Shown: positions 52,831 through 61,287 of the stretch, piece after piece
Position numbering within the stretch: the first letter of the stretch is position 1
Layout: the number at the start of each line of letters is the position of its first letter
Program-made: the position numbers and the translations under genes
Notes under the pieces: model-generated
Seen by the model: only the letters and a program-made list of their open reading frames with translations
The model's database searches: none
Told to the model about the DNA's origin: nothing
Assembly: GCA_902800305.1 (NCBI GenBank)
Contig: CADCDP010000021.1
Span: forward strand, 1 to 64,000
Direction: 5' to 3'
Source: an uncultured Bacteroidales bacterium
Lineage (GTDB): Bacteria > Bacteroidota > Bacteroidia > Bacteroidales > Bacteroidaceae
DNA length: 64,000 nucleotides

Positions 52831-55800
52831 TTAGAGTTCTTTGAGTTCGTTGTTGAAAATCTCAATGGCGAGATTCTTGTAGAAGGTATAGTTGGGACTG
52901 AAGGTGCTGCCTTCGCAAAGCGAACTTGGCAGGATGCGCTGTTGTACCACTTGCCCTACGGCTTTGCGCAGGGCTGCCTTCTGGTCGTTGCTTCGGGCTT
53001 GCTTCTGTAGTTCTTTCTCCACTTGTGACTGAAGTAGCTGTGCTTTGGGGAAGTCTTGCTTGAGGGTCTGGATGGTACCCACGATATCTTTGCCCAGTGG
53101 CACCCAGTTGGTATCGCTGAATTCGTCGGGAATGTTGATGGCATCGAACTTCTGTCCTGTCACGGGGTCTTGCTGTTGGCTGATGATGCCGAGGGCGTAG
53201 GCCAGCATGACGGGTTTGCGGATGGCTTTCTCTATCTCGTCGGGTGACATCTCGAAGAGTGGTGGCAGCGGTTTGGTGAAGCTTTCGGTGTGGAGTGCCA
53301 TGCGGTTGAGTTCAGCTTCGGGAGCAGCCAGTAGTCGGTCGTATTTGGCTTTGAGCACGGTCAAGTTGTCGAGGTAGCGAAGCGGAAGTCCTGACTTGGC
53401 GGCCACGACGACAATCTGGTTGACCTTGTAGTTCTCTGCCACGTCTTCACGACGGTTGAAGCCTGGAATGGTGGTCTCGAACGCGCTGATGAGCTGGTCA
53501 CGGAATGCTTGTGTGTTTTCTGTGGCTTTGGGCAGACAGACTTGCACCATCGACATCATGGCTCCTGTGTTGCCCTGAATGGCTGCGGCGGTCTCCTTCG
53601 GATTGAGCCGTGCGTAGGGGCTGGCTTGTTTCACGATGGATTCGACGAACTTCTCTCGCAGTTCCTCGGTGTTGAGTTCCTGCTTGAGTTTTTCGAGGAT
53701 GTTGACGCTGACCATGCGGTTGAGGGGGTCGCTGGCGGCTGTGTCTTCCATGGCGCGGACGGCTGACTCTTGGCAGATGTCGAGCACGATGTCGAGGGTG
53801 GCGTTGTAGTCGGTGACATCGTAAAGGTTGGCAAAGCTGTGTTCGCCGTCTTCGCCCAGATTGGCCACGAGGCGGCTACGGATGGCGGCAGCATTCTGTT
53901 GCTGATATTCTTTGTTGGCGACATATTGACGCGTGAGTTCGTGTACCTTCTCTGGGTCGTACTTCTTCATGTTGGTGTCATCCTGTGCCTCGTTGGTGCG
54001 GCATTTGCTGCCAGCCTGTTCCACCACCTCTTTGGTGATGTCAGTAATGCGTGCACGGAAGGCTTGGATGCCTTGTTGCATGTTACTGAGTTGCTCGATG
54101 ACGGCTTGCAGGAGGAGTCGGGCGTAGTCGTAGGCATCGATGCGTGTGGCGAGGGTGTAATATTCGCACAGCACCGACTTGTATTGGGCGAACACCTTGG
54201 CTGAGGCGTTGGTGATGGCATCGCGCAGCCAGCCGATGTTTTCCCAGTCGTTGGTGATATCCTTGATTTTGACGGTACACTTGTTCTGTTCCTCTTCCAG
54301 AAGTCCTTTTTGCTGGGCGAAGGTACCCACACGGTCGTTGCAGTCCTTGATGAGCAATGACACGTATTTTTCTATTTCGAGGATGCTCTTGCTACCTACG
54401 GCTCCGCTTGCCCACTCGTCGAAGAGCAATTTCTCGATGTGGCGACGGATGAAGCGTGAGTAGCCTTTGATTTCGCTCTGTTGCAACTGGTAGAATTTCT
54501 TCACGCCATGATTGCGGAACTCGTCGTCGTAGTAGCGTTTGCAGCGGACGGTGAGTTCGCCGAACCAGCTTTTCTTTTCCACTGTGCGTTGCACTTCGTC
54601 GGCATCGGCCTGTGTGCGGTTCGTCCATGTGATGTCCAGTCCCTTCCATCGCTTGTTGGTGTCGTTGGGGATGATGGGTTGAGCCAGGGTCAGATGGTTG
54701 TTGCTCAACATCAGGTTGTTGCGGTTCTCTTTCTTCTTGATTTCGTCGAGGAAACCTACACCCACTTCGTCAAGCGAGCATTCTCCGTAGCCGATGCCTT
54801 CTTGCCAGAAGTTGAAACTGAGTTGGCGGGCGGCTTGGATGGCGTAGTTGTAGGTGACGTATTCTTGAATTTCCGTTTCGGGGTATTCCACCCGCGTGAT
54901 GCCGAAGGTGAGGAACTTGCGGCTACGTGTAGGCTTGCCGTTCTGGTCGTTCTCAGGCCCCGCACCGTCGTTCTCGCATCCGACGAGGTGTCCCATCTGT
55001 CCACTGCTGACCATGGCACTGGCCACGGTGGTTTGGAACAGGAAGTCTGCCACGGCTGATGGAAGTGCGTTGCCGATGTCGAGGGTCTTACCTGCCTCAT
55101 TCTCATTGCTGTAGATGTAGGCGGCTTCGAAAGGCTCTTGGCTTTCCAAGAGTCTTTGGGCTTCTCCTGTGAAGATGTCTTGTTCGCCTTTGATGCTGAC
55201 TGGATGGTAGTGTCCTGTGCTGAGGGCATTCAGTTCTTGCAGGGCTGCATAACCATTGGCTTGATAGAAACCTGCATCGTGCTTGACGCTGGCGAGTGTC
55301 TTCTCTGGCATATAGAGGAAGAGGCGCATCTTGAATTTCGAATTGGGTGCTGGTTCGTAGGGATACCAAGTCCGAATGAGGCTCACTGTGTCGATGATGC
55401 TGCCTGAGCCTGTGCCACCTGCCAGACCTGCACAGATGTGGAAGGTCACGTCGGAATCACCTGACTTCTCCTGTAGCCGCCCGACTGAGGCACGGACTAT
55501 TCGCTCAAAGTTGGCAGGATTGTCCTTGTCGCTCATGTTGTTAGCCATGAGTGTGCGGCCAAGGCGACGACGCTGTCCTCCGATGCCAGCGGTGATGAGG
55601 GGTCCCATCGATTGGGTCATCAGGTTGAGGTCGTTCTGGTTCAGAAAAGCCTTCAAGCCAGGGTACATATTGATGTTCTGCAGCATGGCGGCATTGATGC
55701 CATTGATGCTCACTTTCTGAGCCGTACCCAGATGTACACTCTTGCCCAGCACTTTCCAACCTGTGCGGTCGTCAAGGTCAGTTGGGGACGAATCCACATA

Positions 55801-55926
55801 GATGTAGTCGATAAAAACGTTGTTACCAGGCTCGTTGGAACGGAACTCTTCGTAAATACGTTTGCGCATCTCGCGTAGCACTTTTCCTCCAGTGCCACCA
55901 AGTCCAATGATGAGATGATTTGCCAT
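52831..55926 (-). CDS. Giant tubulin/FtsZ-superfamily protein (Tubulin_2-like)
   Basis: A 1031-residue cytoplasmic protein. The N-terminal loop LIIGLGGTGGKVLREM (glycines 8-14) and the tubulin signature AGLAGGTGSGSIIDT (GGTGSGS at 170-176) mark a tubulin-like GTPase. It differs from the FtsZ encoded here (436 residues) by the long spacing between the loops and by about 650 extra, largely helical residues. The FtsZ synergy loop (NxDxxD) was not found, so hydrolysis or polymerisation may differ. The family resembles Pfam Tubulin_2, of unknown function. No membrane segment. It sits second in an operon, 39 bases after a membrane protein gene and before the MORN-like gene. ATG start. Confidence 0.82.
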   Translation of the reverse strand: MANHLIIGLGGTGGKVLREMRKRIYEEFRSNEPGNNVFIDYIYVDSSPTDLDDRTGWKVLGKSVHLGTAQKVSINGINAAMLQNINMYPGLKAFLNQNDLNLMTQSMGPLITAGIGGQRRRLGRTLMANNMSDKDNPANFERIVRASVGRLQEKSGDSDVTFHICAGLAGGTGSGSIIDTVSLIRTWYPYEPAPNSKFKMRLFLYMPEKTLASVKHDAGFYQANGYAALQELNALSTGHYHPVSIKGEQDIFTGEAQRLLESQEPFEAAYIYSNENEAGKTLDIGNALPSAVADFLFQTTVASAMVSSGQMGHLVGCENDGAGPENDQNGKPTRSRKFLTFGITRVEYPETEIQEYVTYNYAIQAARQLSFNFWQEGIGYGECSLDEVGVGFLDEIKKKENRNNLMLSNNHLTLAQPIIPNDTNKRWKGLDITWTNRTQADADEVQRTVEKKSWFGELTVRCKRYYDDEFRNHGVKKFYQLQQSEIKGYSRFIRRHIEKLLFDEWASGAVGSKSILEIEKYVSLLIKDCNDRVGTFAQQKGLLEEEQNKCTVKIKDITNDWENIGWLRDAITNASAKVFAQYKSVLCEYYTLATRIDAYDYARLLLQAVIEQLSNMQQGIQAFRARITDITKEVVEQAGSKCRTNEAQDDTNMKKYDPEKVHELTRQYVANKEYQQQNAAAIRSRLVANLGEDGEHSFANLYDVTDYNATLDIVLDICQESAVRAMEDTAASDPLNRMVSVNILEKLKQELNTEELREKFVESIVKQASPYARLNPKETAAAIQGNTGAMMSMVQVCLPKATENTQAFRDQLISAFETTIPGFNRREDVAENYKVNQIVVVAAKSGLPLRYLDNLTVLKAKYDRLLAAPEAELNRMALHTESFTKPLPPLFEMSPDEIEKAIRKPVMLAYALGIISQQQDPVTGQKFDAINIPDEFSDTNWVPLGKDIVGTIQTLKQDFPKAQLLQSQVEKELQKQARSNDQKAALRKAVGQVVQQRILPSSLCEGSTFSPNYTFYKNLAIEIFNNELKEL

Positions 55927-55965
55927 AGTGATTATAGGTTTTAGATGTTAGTATGAATTGTAGTA

Positions 55966-56556
55966 TTAGAAATTGTCGTAGTCTTTATAGGATGTGGTCG
56001 AACCGCTGCGAGTGGAGCGGTAGGATGAGGTGGTTCCTTGGTATTTCCGCTGTTTGTCGAACATGAACACTACCAGTACCGCTATGGCGATGAATGCCGT
56101 ACACCAGCCAAAACGTTTCCACAGATAGGTGTTGAGGTAGTCCCGTATTCCCTCTGCCATCACTGATGCAAGTTGTTGAGCGTTTTCTACTTGGGCGTTC
56201 GTCAAGTTGACAAAGTAACCGACGAGTGGAAAGTCTTCTGTCACTTGGTCGAGGACAGCTTGTGTCTCGTGTAGGTTCATGGCACTTTGGTCGTATGCTC
56301 CGACAATTTGTTGTACCTCTATTTCCAAAGCGTCCACCATCCCTTTGGCTTGAAAGGCTGCCACGATGAGCGTGTCTTGTACCATGAGTAACGGAGCAAG
56401 AATCACGCCAGTGATGTAAAAGGGAATGGTCTTGACACAAGTTTTGCTCACCATTTGCAGGATGAAATAGAGAATAATCATGGTGACGGCAGCCAGCAGA
56501 ATGCCATACCAAAGGCAATCTGTGGCGTTGGCTAATAGGTTTAGGTAGTTCATCAT
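55966..56556 (-). CDS. Three-helix inner-membrane protein, first gene of the tubulin-like locus
   Basis: A 196-residue protein. The start at the ATG at 56556 (MMNYLN) is chosen because a longer reading from TTG at 56577 would begin inside the promoter box. Two hydrophobic segments lie at about residues 14-32 (WYGILLAAVTMIILYFILQ) and 41-62 (FYITGVILAPLLMVQDTLIVAA). A ~85-residue helical region follows, probably extracytoplasmic, then a third helix near 150-167 (FIAIAVLVVFMF) and a Ser/Thr/Arg/Tyr-rich tail. I do not recognise the family. Confidence 0.7.
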   Translation of the reverse strand: MMNYLNLLANATDCLWYGILLAAVTMIILYFILQMVSKTCVKTIPFYITGVILAPLLMVQDTLIVAAFQAKGMVDALEIEVQQIVGAYDQSAMNLHETQAVLDQVTEDFPLVGYFVNLTNAQVENAQQLASVMAEGIRDYLNTYLWKRFGWCTAFIAIAVLVVFMFDKQRKYQGTTSSYRSTRSGSTTSYKDYDNF

Positions 56557-56574
56557 TATATCGTAATTTGGTGG

Positions 56575-56582
56575 CAAAGATA
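56575..56582 (-). promoter_or_regulatory. Promoter -7 box of the tubulin-like locus
   Basis: TATCTTTG on the minus strand, 18 bases before the ATG at 56556, so the leader should be only about a dozen bases long. Confidence 0.8.
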
Positions 56583-56765
56583 ATTTTTTTTATTGATATT
56601 TTAACTTCTTGTCGCAAAAATTATTCAAATATTGTCTTTTTTGTTTCAAGTTTGTGTGTTTTTTGTTGATTATAGCAGAAAGAGGGATGATTTTACAAAA
56701 AGGGAAGGCTATTTTGATAACACTTTCCCTATAGGCTTCGACGTTGCCTCGCATGACGAAAAATG

Positions 56766-56785
56766 TATGCGGTAGCAAATTTTTC
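56766..56785 (-). repeat. 20-bp inverted repeat flanking GH115, left arm
   Basis: It is the exact reverse complement of 59097-59116 (core AAATTTGCTACCGCAT); similarity continues about 10 bases further with mismatches. It lies 35 bases upstream of the GH115 -7 box. Confidence 0.85.
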
Positions 56786-56820
56786 CCTTTTTTACATTTC
56801 ACATTATACATTTTTATTCG

Positions 56821-56828
56821 TACCTTTG
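56821..56828 (+). promoter_or_regulatory. Promoter -7 box of the GH115 gene
   Basis: TACCTTTG lies 44 bases before the ATG at 56873. Confidence 0.8.
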
Positions 56829-56872
56829 CAAGCCGCATGGTCTTTAACCTTTAAACTTTATTTTATTTTTTT

Positions 56873-59098
56873 ATGAAACGACTGATTTTGATGTTTGGTG
56901 TGTGTGCTTCGGTTCTTGTGGCTGGAGCGCAGGGGTTTGTGATGCGGCAGGGTAGGGATGTGACGGTTTATTTGGAGGAGACGGGGGAACCTGTGTCGAG
57001 GACGGCGCTGGAGATGTTGCAGGGGGATGTGAGGAGGGTGCTGGATGCTCGGTTGGTGGAGGTGGCGAACCCTGAGAGGGCGAAGGTGGTGGCGACGTTG
57101 GACAGGACATTGCCGCGCGAGGGTTTCCGACTGAGGGAGCGGAAGGGGCGGCTGCTGATTGAGGGTGCTGATGCACATGGGTTGGCTTACGGCTTGATGG
57201 AGGTGTCGAGGCGGCTGGGTGTGTCGCCCTGGGAGTGGTGGGCTGACTGTCTGCCTGTGCCACTGCCGAGGGGTGGGCGCATTCGGTTGGCGTCGGCACT
57301 GCCGCCGTCTGGCATCGAAGAGAGTCCTGCGGTGGCTTTTCGGGGCATCTTCATCAACGACGAGGACTGGGGCATCTTGCCGTGGAGTGGGGGTGTGATA
57401 GGTTCGGAGACGAACGAGCGGATTTTCCAGCTGATGCTGCGGCTGAGGGCTAACTACTATTGGCCGTCGATGCACGAGGTGAGTAAGCCTTTCTTCACCA
57501 TCGAGGGCAACCGCGAGATGGCGCATAAGTATGGTATTTATGTGGGTGGGTCGCATTGCGAACCGATGGCGACATCGCCAGCCACGGAGTGGAAATTGCG
57601 AGGTGTGGGTGACTATAACTATGTGACGAATCGTAAGGCGGTGCTGAAGTTTTGGCAAGACCGTGTGGAGGAGGTGAAGGGGCAGGACATTGTCTATACG
57701 TTGGGTATGCGTGGGGTACATGACGGTTCGATGCAGGGAGTGAAGACGAGGGAGGACAAGTTGAAGTATCTGCAACAGGTGATAGATGACCAACGCAAGA
57801 TGTTAGCCACACAGGTGGATGCGGACGTGACGAAAATCCCACAAGTGTTTGTGCCTTACAAGGAGGTGCTCGACATCTATCATGCAGGGCTGAAAGTGCC
57901 TGATGATGTGACGCTGATGTGGACGGACGATAATTATGGTTATATTCGCCATTTCCCCGATGAACAGGAGCGTTTGCGCCGGGGTGGAAATGGGCTATAT
58001 TATCATGTTTCTTATTGGGGAAGGCCGCACGACTATCTCTGGCTGGGCACATTTTCGCCCGAATTGATGCGGCATCAGTTATCTGAGGCTTACCGTCGAG
58101 GGATTCGTCAGATGTGGATACTCAATGTGGGCGACATCAAGCCGGCGGAATACTTGGTGGAGGATTTCTTGAATATGGCGTGGGGGGATGTACGAGGTGC
58201 GAAGTGCGCCATACGTTGTTTCTACGAACGGGAGTTTGGAGCGACACTTGCCGACACGCTTACGGCTGTGATGGCTGACCATTACCGTCTGGCCTTCGAC
58301 CGTAAGCCTGAACATTTGGGAGGCACTCGCACGGAGGAGGCTGACAAGGCTTATTGGAACACGTTCCGTCCCGTCGATGGGTGGTCGAAGGAGGATGTGG
58401 AGCAGCGTGTGGCCGACTATCAGCGATTGTCTGATGCGGTGGAGGCTCTGGAGACGCAAGTGCCGAGGGGTAGGAAGGATGCTTATTTCCAGTTGGTGAA
58501 GTACCCTGTGCAAGCGGCGGCACAGATGAACTTCAAATTCCTTTCGCCAGAGAGGAGTGCAGAAGCCTACGACAGCATCGTCGCCCTTACACATATCTAT
58601 AATAATAACCCTCGCTGGAAGGGCATCATGGACATGGCACCTCGAAAGCTTGCTGTGTTTGGCAAGGTGACGGAGCCGCTCGTCTATCCCGATGCTCGAC
58701 CTGTGCGGAAGGTGTTCGATGCCGACACGTGGTTATCGGTACGATTGGGCGAGGAGAAGACTTTCACGTTTGTGCCCGATTCATCCGTCCTTTCCTCTTC
58801 ACAAGGGGAGACGGTGGGGGTGTTCGACATCCGACTCCTTCCCACCCATCCTGTCAGCGGCGACCGTCTGACCTTCTCCGTTTCGGTGGATGGTGGAGCG
58901 CCTCAGACCTTCGATTATCAGACCTACGACCGCAGCGAAGAGTGGAAGCAGAACGTGCTCCGCAACTATGCCCAACGGTTGGCCACTTTGCCGTTGACGG
59001 AGGGAAAAGAGCACACTTTGACCTTCAAGGCTCTCTCCGAAGGGGTCTATTTGCGCAGTATTCGGCTGCGAAAGGTAAAAGTTAAAAATGAAAAGTGA
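56873..59098 (+). CDS. Glycoside hydrolase family 115 (xylan alpha-1,2-glucuronidase)
   Basis: A 741-residue exported enzyme (signal peptide RLILMFGVCASVLVAGAQG). GH115 features are clear: DAHGLAYGLMEVSRRLGVSPWEWWAD, RGIFINDEDWGILPW, LMLRLRANYYWPSMHEV, YGIYVGGSHCEPM and YTLGMRGVHDGSM. A typical C-terminal beta-domain ends it. The family removes (4-O-methyl-)glucuronic acid from xylan side chains. At 741 residues it is shorter than many members (about 830-1000) but looks complete. ATG start with its own promoter. It precedes a GH97 gene and fits functionally with uxuA-uxuB in the same window. Confidence 0.93.
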   Translation: MKRLILMFGVCASVLVAGAQGFVMRQGRDVTVYLEETGEPVSRTALEMLQGDVRRVLDARLVEVANPERAKVVATLDRTLPREGFRLRERKGRLLIEGADAHGLAYGLMEVSRRLGVSPWEWWADCLPVPLPRGGRIRLASALPPSGIEESPAVAFRGIFINDEDWGILPWSGGVIGSETNERIFQLMLRLRANYYWPSMHEVSKPFFTIEGNREMAHKYGIYVGGSHCEPMATSPATEWKLRGVGDYNYVTNRKAVLKFWQDRVEEVKGQDIVYTLGMRGVHDGSMQGVKTREDKLKYLQQVIDDQRKMLATQVDADVTKIPQVFVPYKEVLDIYHAGLKVPDDVTLMWTDDNYGYIRHFPDEQERLRRGGNGLYYHVSYWGRPHDYLWLGTFSPELMRHQLSEAYRRGIRQMWILNVGDIKPAEYLVEDFLNMAWGDVRGAKCAIRCFYEREFGATLADTLTAVMADHYRLAFDRKPEHLGGTRTEEADKAYWNTFRPVDGWSKEDVEQRVADYQRLSDAVEALETQVPRGRKDAYFQLVKYPVQAAAQMNFKFLSPERSAEAYDSIVALTHIYNNNPRWKGIMDMAPRKLAVFGKVTEPLVYPDARPVRKVFDADTWLSVRLGEEKTFTFVPDSSVLSSSQGETVGVFDIRLLPTHPVSGDRLTFSVSVDGGAPQTFDYQTYDRSEEWKQNVLRNYAQRLATLPLTEGKEHTLTFKALSEGVYLRSIRLRKVKVKNEK

Positions 59099-59116
59099 AA
59101 AATTTGCTACCGCATA
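59097..59116 (+). repeat. 20-bp inverted repeat flanking GH115, right arm
   Basis: The partner of 56766-56785 in inverted orientation, overlapping the last base pairs of the GH115 stop region and lying 24 bases upstream of the GH97 -7-like box. Confidence 0.85.
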
Positions 59117-59140
59117 TAAGGATATATGGAGAATTATGTG

Positions 59141-59148
59141 TACCTTCG
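59141..59148 (+). promoter_or_regulatory. Promoter -7-like box of the GH97 gene
   Basis: TACCTTCG differs from TAnnTTTG by one base and lies 31 bases before the ATG at 59180. This supports that start rather than the ATG at 59126, which would precede the promoter. Confidence 0.55.
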
Positions 59149-59179
59149 CAACCGGAAACCTATTATACATTACTCAAAT

Positions 59180-61117
59180 ATGAAGAAAATTATCTTAGCA
59201 GTGCTTGCTATGGCAAGCGTATGGTCGTCGGCATGGGCGACAGAGAAGAGTTTCAGCAGTCCTGATGGCAAGTTGACCGTGGTGGTGGATGACCAGAACG
59301 GTGCTGCCAACTATCGTGTCTCCTTGGGTGAGACGGAGTTCATCGGTCGTTCACCCTTGGGCTTGAAGACCAGCATGGGCGACTTCACGCAGGGACTGAC
59401 CTTGGCAGGTTGCGAAGTGAAGACCGTGAAGGAGTCGTATGACCTTCGCAACATCAAGAAGAGCCACGTCGATTACGAAGCCACCGAAGCCGTGTGCAGT
59501 TTCGAGCAGCAGGGCAAGAAGGTGATGGATGTGGTGTTCCGTGTGAGCAACCGTGATGTGGCATACCGCTACACCCTCCTTCCGAAGGGACAGACGCTTG
59601 TGGCTGTGATTGAAAGCGAGGCGAGTGGGTTCCAGTTGCCAGAAGGCACCAAGACGTTCCTTTGTCCGCAATCTCGTCCGATGGGTGGTTTTGCACGCAC
59701 ATCGCCCAGCTACGAGACCAGCTACACGCTCGATGATGAGATGGGCAAGAACGGTTGGGGCGAAGGCTACTCGTTCCCCTGCCTGTTCCGAGTGGGCGAC
59801 AAAGGTTGGGCACTCATCAGCGAGACAGGCGTGGATGGCCGTTATGTGGCTAGCCGACTGCTCAATGTGAATGGTGGACTCTACAAGATAGGTTTCCCGC
59901 AACAGGGTGAGTGCAACGGTTGGGGCAGCACCTCCGCTGCTGTGGCTCTGCCTTGTGCAACGCCTTGGCGCACCATCACGGTGGGTACGACTTTGGCGAA
60001 CATCGTGGAGACCACTGTGCCTTTCGACCTTGTGTCTCAGAAGTATAAGGCTTCGCAGGAGTACATCTACGGAAAGGGTTCTTGGAGCTGGATTATCGGT
60101 ATGGACTCCAGTTGCAACTTCGACGAACAGAAGCGTTACATCGACTTCTCCGCTGCCATGGGGTACCAGACCGTGCTCATCGATGCCCTTTGGGACAAAC
60201 AGATTGGTTATGAGAAGATGGCAGAGTTGGCTGCCTACGGCAAGAGCAAAGGCGTGGGGTTGTTCCTGTGGTACAACTCCAACGGTACTTGGAACGACGC
60301 ACCTCAGTCACCCCTCGGCAAGATGGACAAGAGCCGTGAACGCCGTGCCGAAATGGCATGGATGAAGAGCATCGGCATCCGAGGCATCAAGGTGGATTTC
60401 TTTGGTGGCGACAAGCAGAACATGATGCAGCTCTACGAAGACATCCTCAGCGATGCCAACGACTTCGGCATCCTCGTCATCTTCCACGGTTGCACCCTGC
60501 CTCGTGGTTGGGAGAAGATGTATCCTAACTATGCTGCCAGCGAAGCAGTCCTTGCCTCGGAGAACCTTCACTTCGGACAGGGTGCTTGCGATGCGGAGGC
60601 GATGAATGCGACCATCCATACGTTTATCCGCAACACGGTTGGCTCGATGGACTTCGGCGGTTCGACCCTCAATAAATTCTACAGTGCTGATAATAAGCGT
60701 GGTACACATCGGGTCACTTCCGATGTCTATGCCCTCGCAACGGCAGTCCTCTTCCAGAGTGCGGTGCAGCACTTCGCCCTCGCTCCCAACAACCTGACCG
60801 ATGCACCAGATTGGGCGATTGACTTTATGAAGAACGTGCCCACCACATGGGACGATGTGAAGTTCATCGACGGTTATCCTGGCAAGTATGCCATCATTGT
60901 CCGTCGTGCTGGCGACCATTGGTTCATCGTCGGCATCAATGCAGACAAGCAACCGCTGAAGGCAAACATCGACCTCAGCATGTACGGCAAAGGTGCAGAA
61001 CTGCTGGTGTATAGCGACGATGCTCAGCTGAACGGTAGCGTCAAGACCGTCAAGGCCAAGAAGCAACTCGCCGTGACCATCCCGACCAATGGCGGTTTGG
61101 TGATTGTGAACAAATAA
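59180..61117 (+). CDS. Glycoside hydrolase family 97, retaining (alpha-galactosidase-like) subtype
   Basis: A 645-residue exported enzyme (signal peptide KKIILAVLAMASVWSSAWA). The N-terminal beta-sandwich starts with FSSPDGKLTVVVDDQNG. The TIM barrel holds DALWDKQIGYEKM, GLFLWYNSNGTWND and GIKVDFFGGDKQ. The last places Asp406 where retaining GH97 enzymes have their nucleophile; inverting SusB-type alpha-glucosidases have Gly there. It is therefore more likely a retaining alpha-galactosidase-type enzyme, an inference from one motif. A terminator and a palindromic array follow. Confidence 0.88.
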   Translation: MKKIILAVLAMASVWSSAWATEKSFSSPDGKLTVVVDDQNGAANYRVSLGETEFIGRSPLGLKTSMGDFTQGLTLAGCEVKTVKESYDLRNIKKSHVDYEATEAVCSFEQQGKKVMDVVFRVSNRDVAYRYTLLPKGQTLVAVIESEASGFQLPEGTKTFLCPQSRPMGGFARTSPSYETSYTLDDEMGKNGWGEGYSFPCLFRVGDKGWALISETGVDGRYVASRLLNVNGGLYKIGFPQQGECNGWGSTSAAVALPCATPWRTITVGTTLANIVETTVPFDLVSQKYKASQEYIYGKGSWSWIIGMDSSCNFDEQKRYIDFSAAMGYQTVLIDALWDKQIGYEKMAELAAYGKSKGVGLFLWYNSNGTWNDAPQSPLGKMDKSRERRAEMAWMKSIGIRGIKVDFFGGDKQNMMQLYEDILSDANDFGILVIFHGCTLPRGWEKMYPNYAASEAVLASENLHFGQGACDAEAMNATIHTFIRNTVGSMDFGGSTLNKFYSADNKRGTHRVTSDVYALATAVLFQSAVQHFALAPNNLTDAPDWAIDFMKNVPTTWDDVKFIDGYPGKYAIIVRRAGDHWFIVGINADKQPLKANIDLSMYGKGAELLVYSDDAQLNGSVKTVKAKKQLAVTIPTNGGLVIVNK

Positions 61118-61137
61118 ATATTATCTCTACAGAGACT

Positions 61138-61180
61138 GAGGGCGTATCAAAAGTAACATTTTGGTACGCCCTCTTGTATT
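61138..61180 (+). terminator. Terminator after the GH97 gene
   Basis: GAGGGCGTA (61138-61146) pairs perfectly with TACGCCCTC (61165-61173), with further pairing inside, followed by TTGTATTT. It lies 20 bases after the stop at 61117. Confidence 0.85.
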
Positions 61181-61275
61181 TCGTCACCTCAAAAACGGTC
61201 TGAGTCACACCGGGTATGTCGGTGTGACTCAGACCGCTACCCTCGGTGTGACTCACACCGTTTCTGGGGTGACGA
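61181..61275. repeat. Palindromic array, copy 3 (three 17-bp palindromes, inverted orientation)
   Basis: Units CGGTCTGAGTCACACCG (61196-61212), CGGTGTGACTCAGACCG (61220-61236) and CGGTGTGACTCACACCG (61244-61260) have 7-bp spacers ggtatgt and ctaccct. Reverse-complemented, the spacers become agggtag and acatacc, nearly those of copy 1, so this is the same element inverted. An imperfect outer inverted repeat (61181-61195, 61261-61275) matches copy 1. It lies between convergent genes. Confidence 0.9.
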
Positions 61276-61287
61276 GCGCACCGTTTT

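Larger units (their letters stand above)
56557..56872. other. 316-base divergent intergenic region
   Basis: It contains the promoter of the tubulin-like locus, an AT-rich middle with a hairpin (GGGAAGG near 56701 with CACTTTCCC), one arm of the 20-bp inverted repeat (56766-56785) and the GH115 promoter. No gene is seen. Confidence 0.6.
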
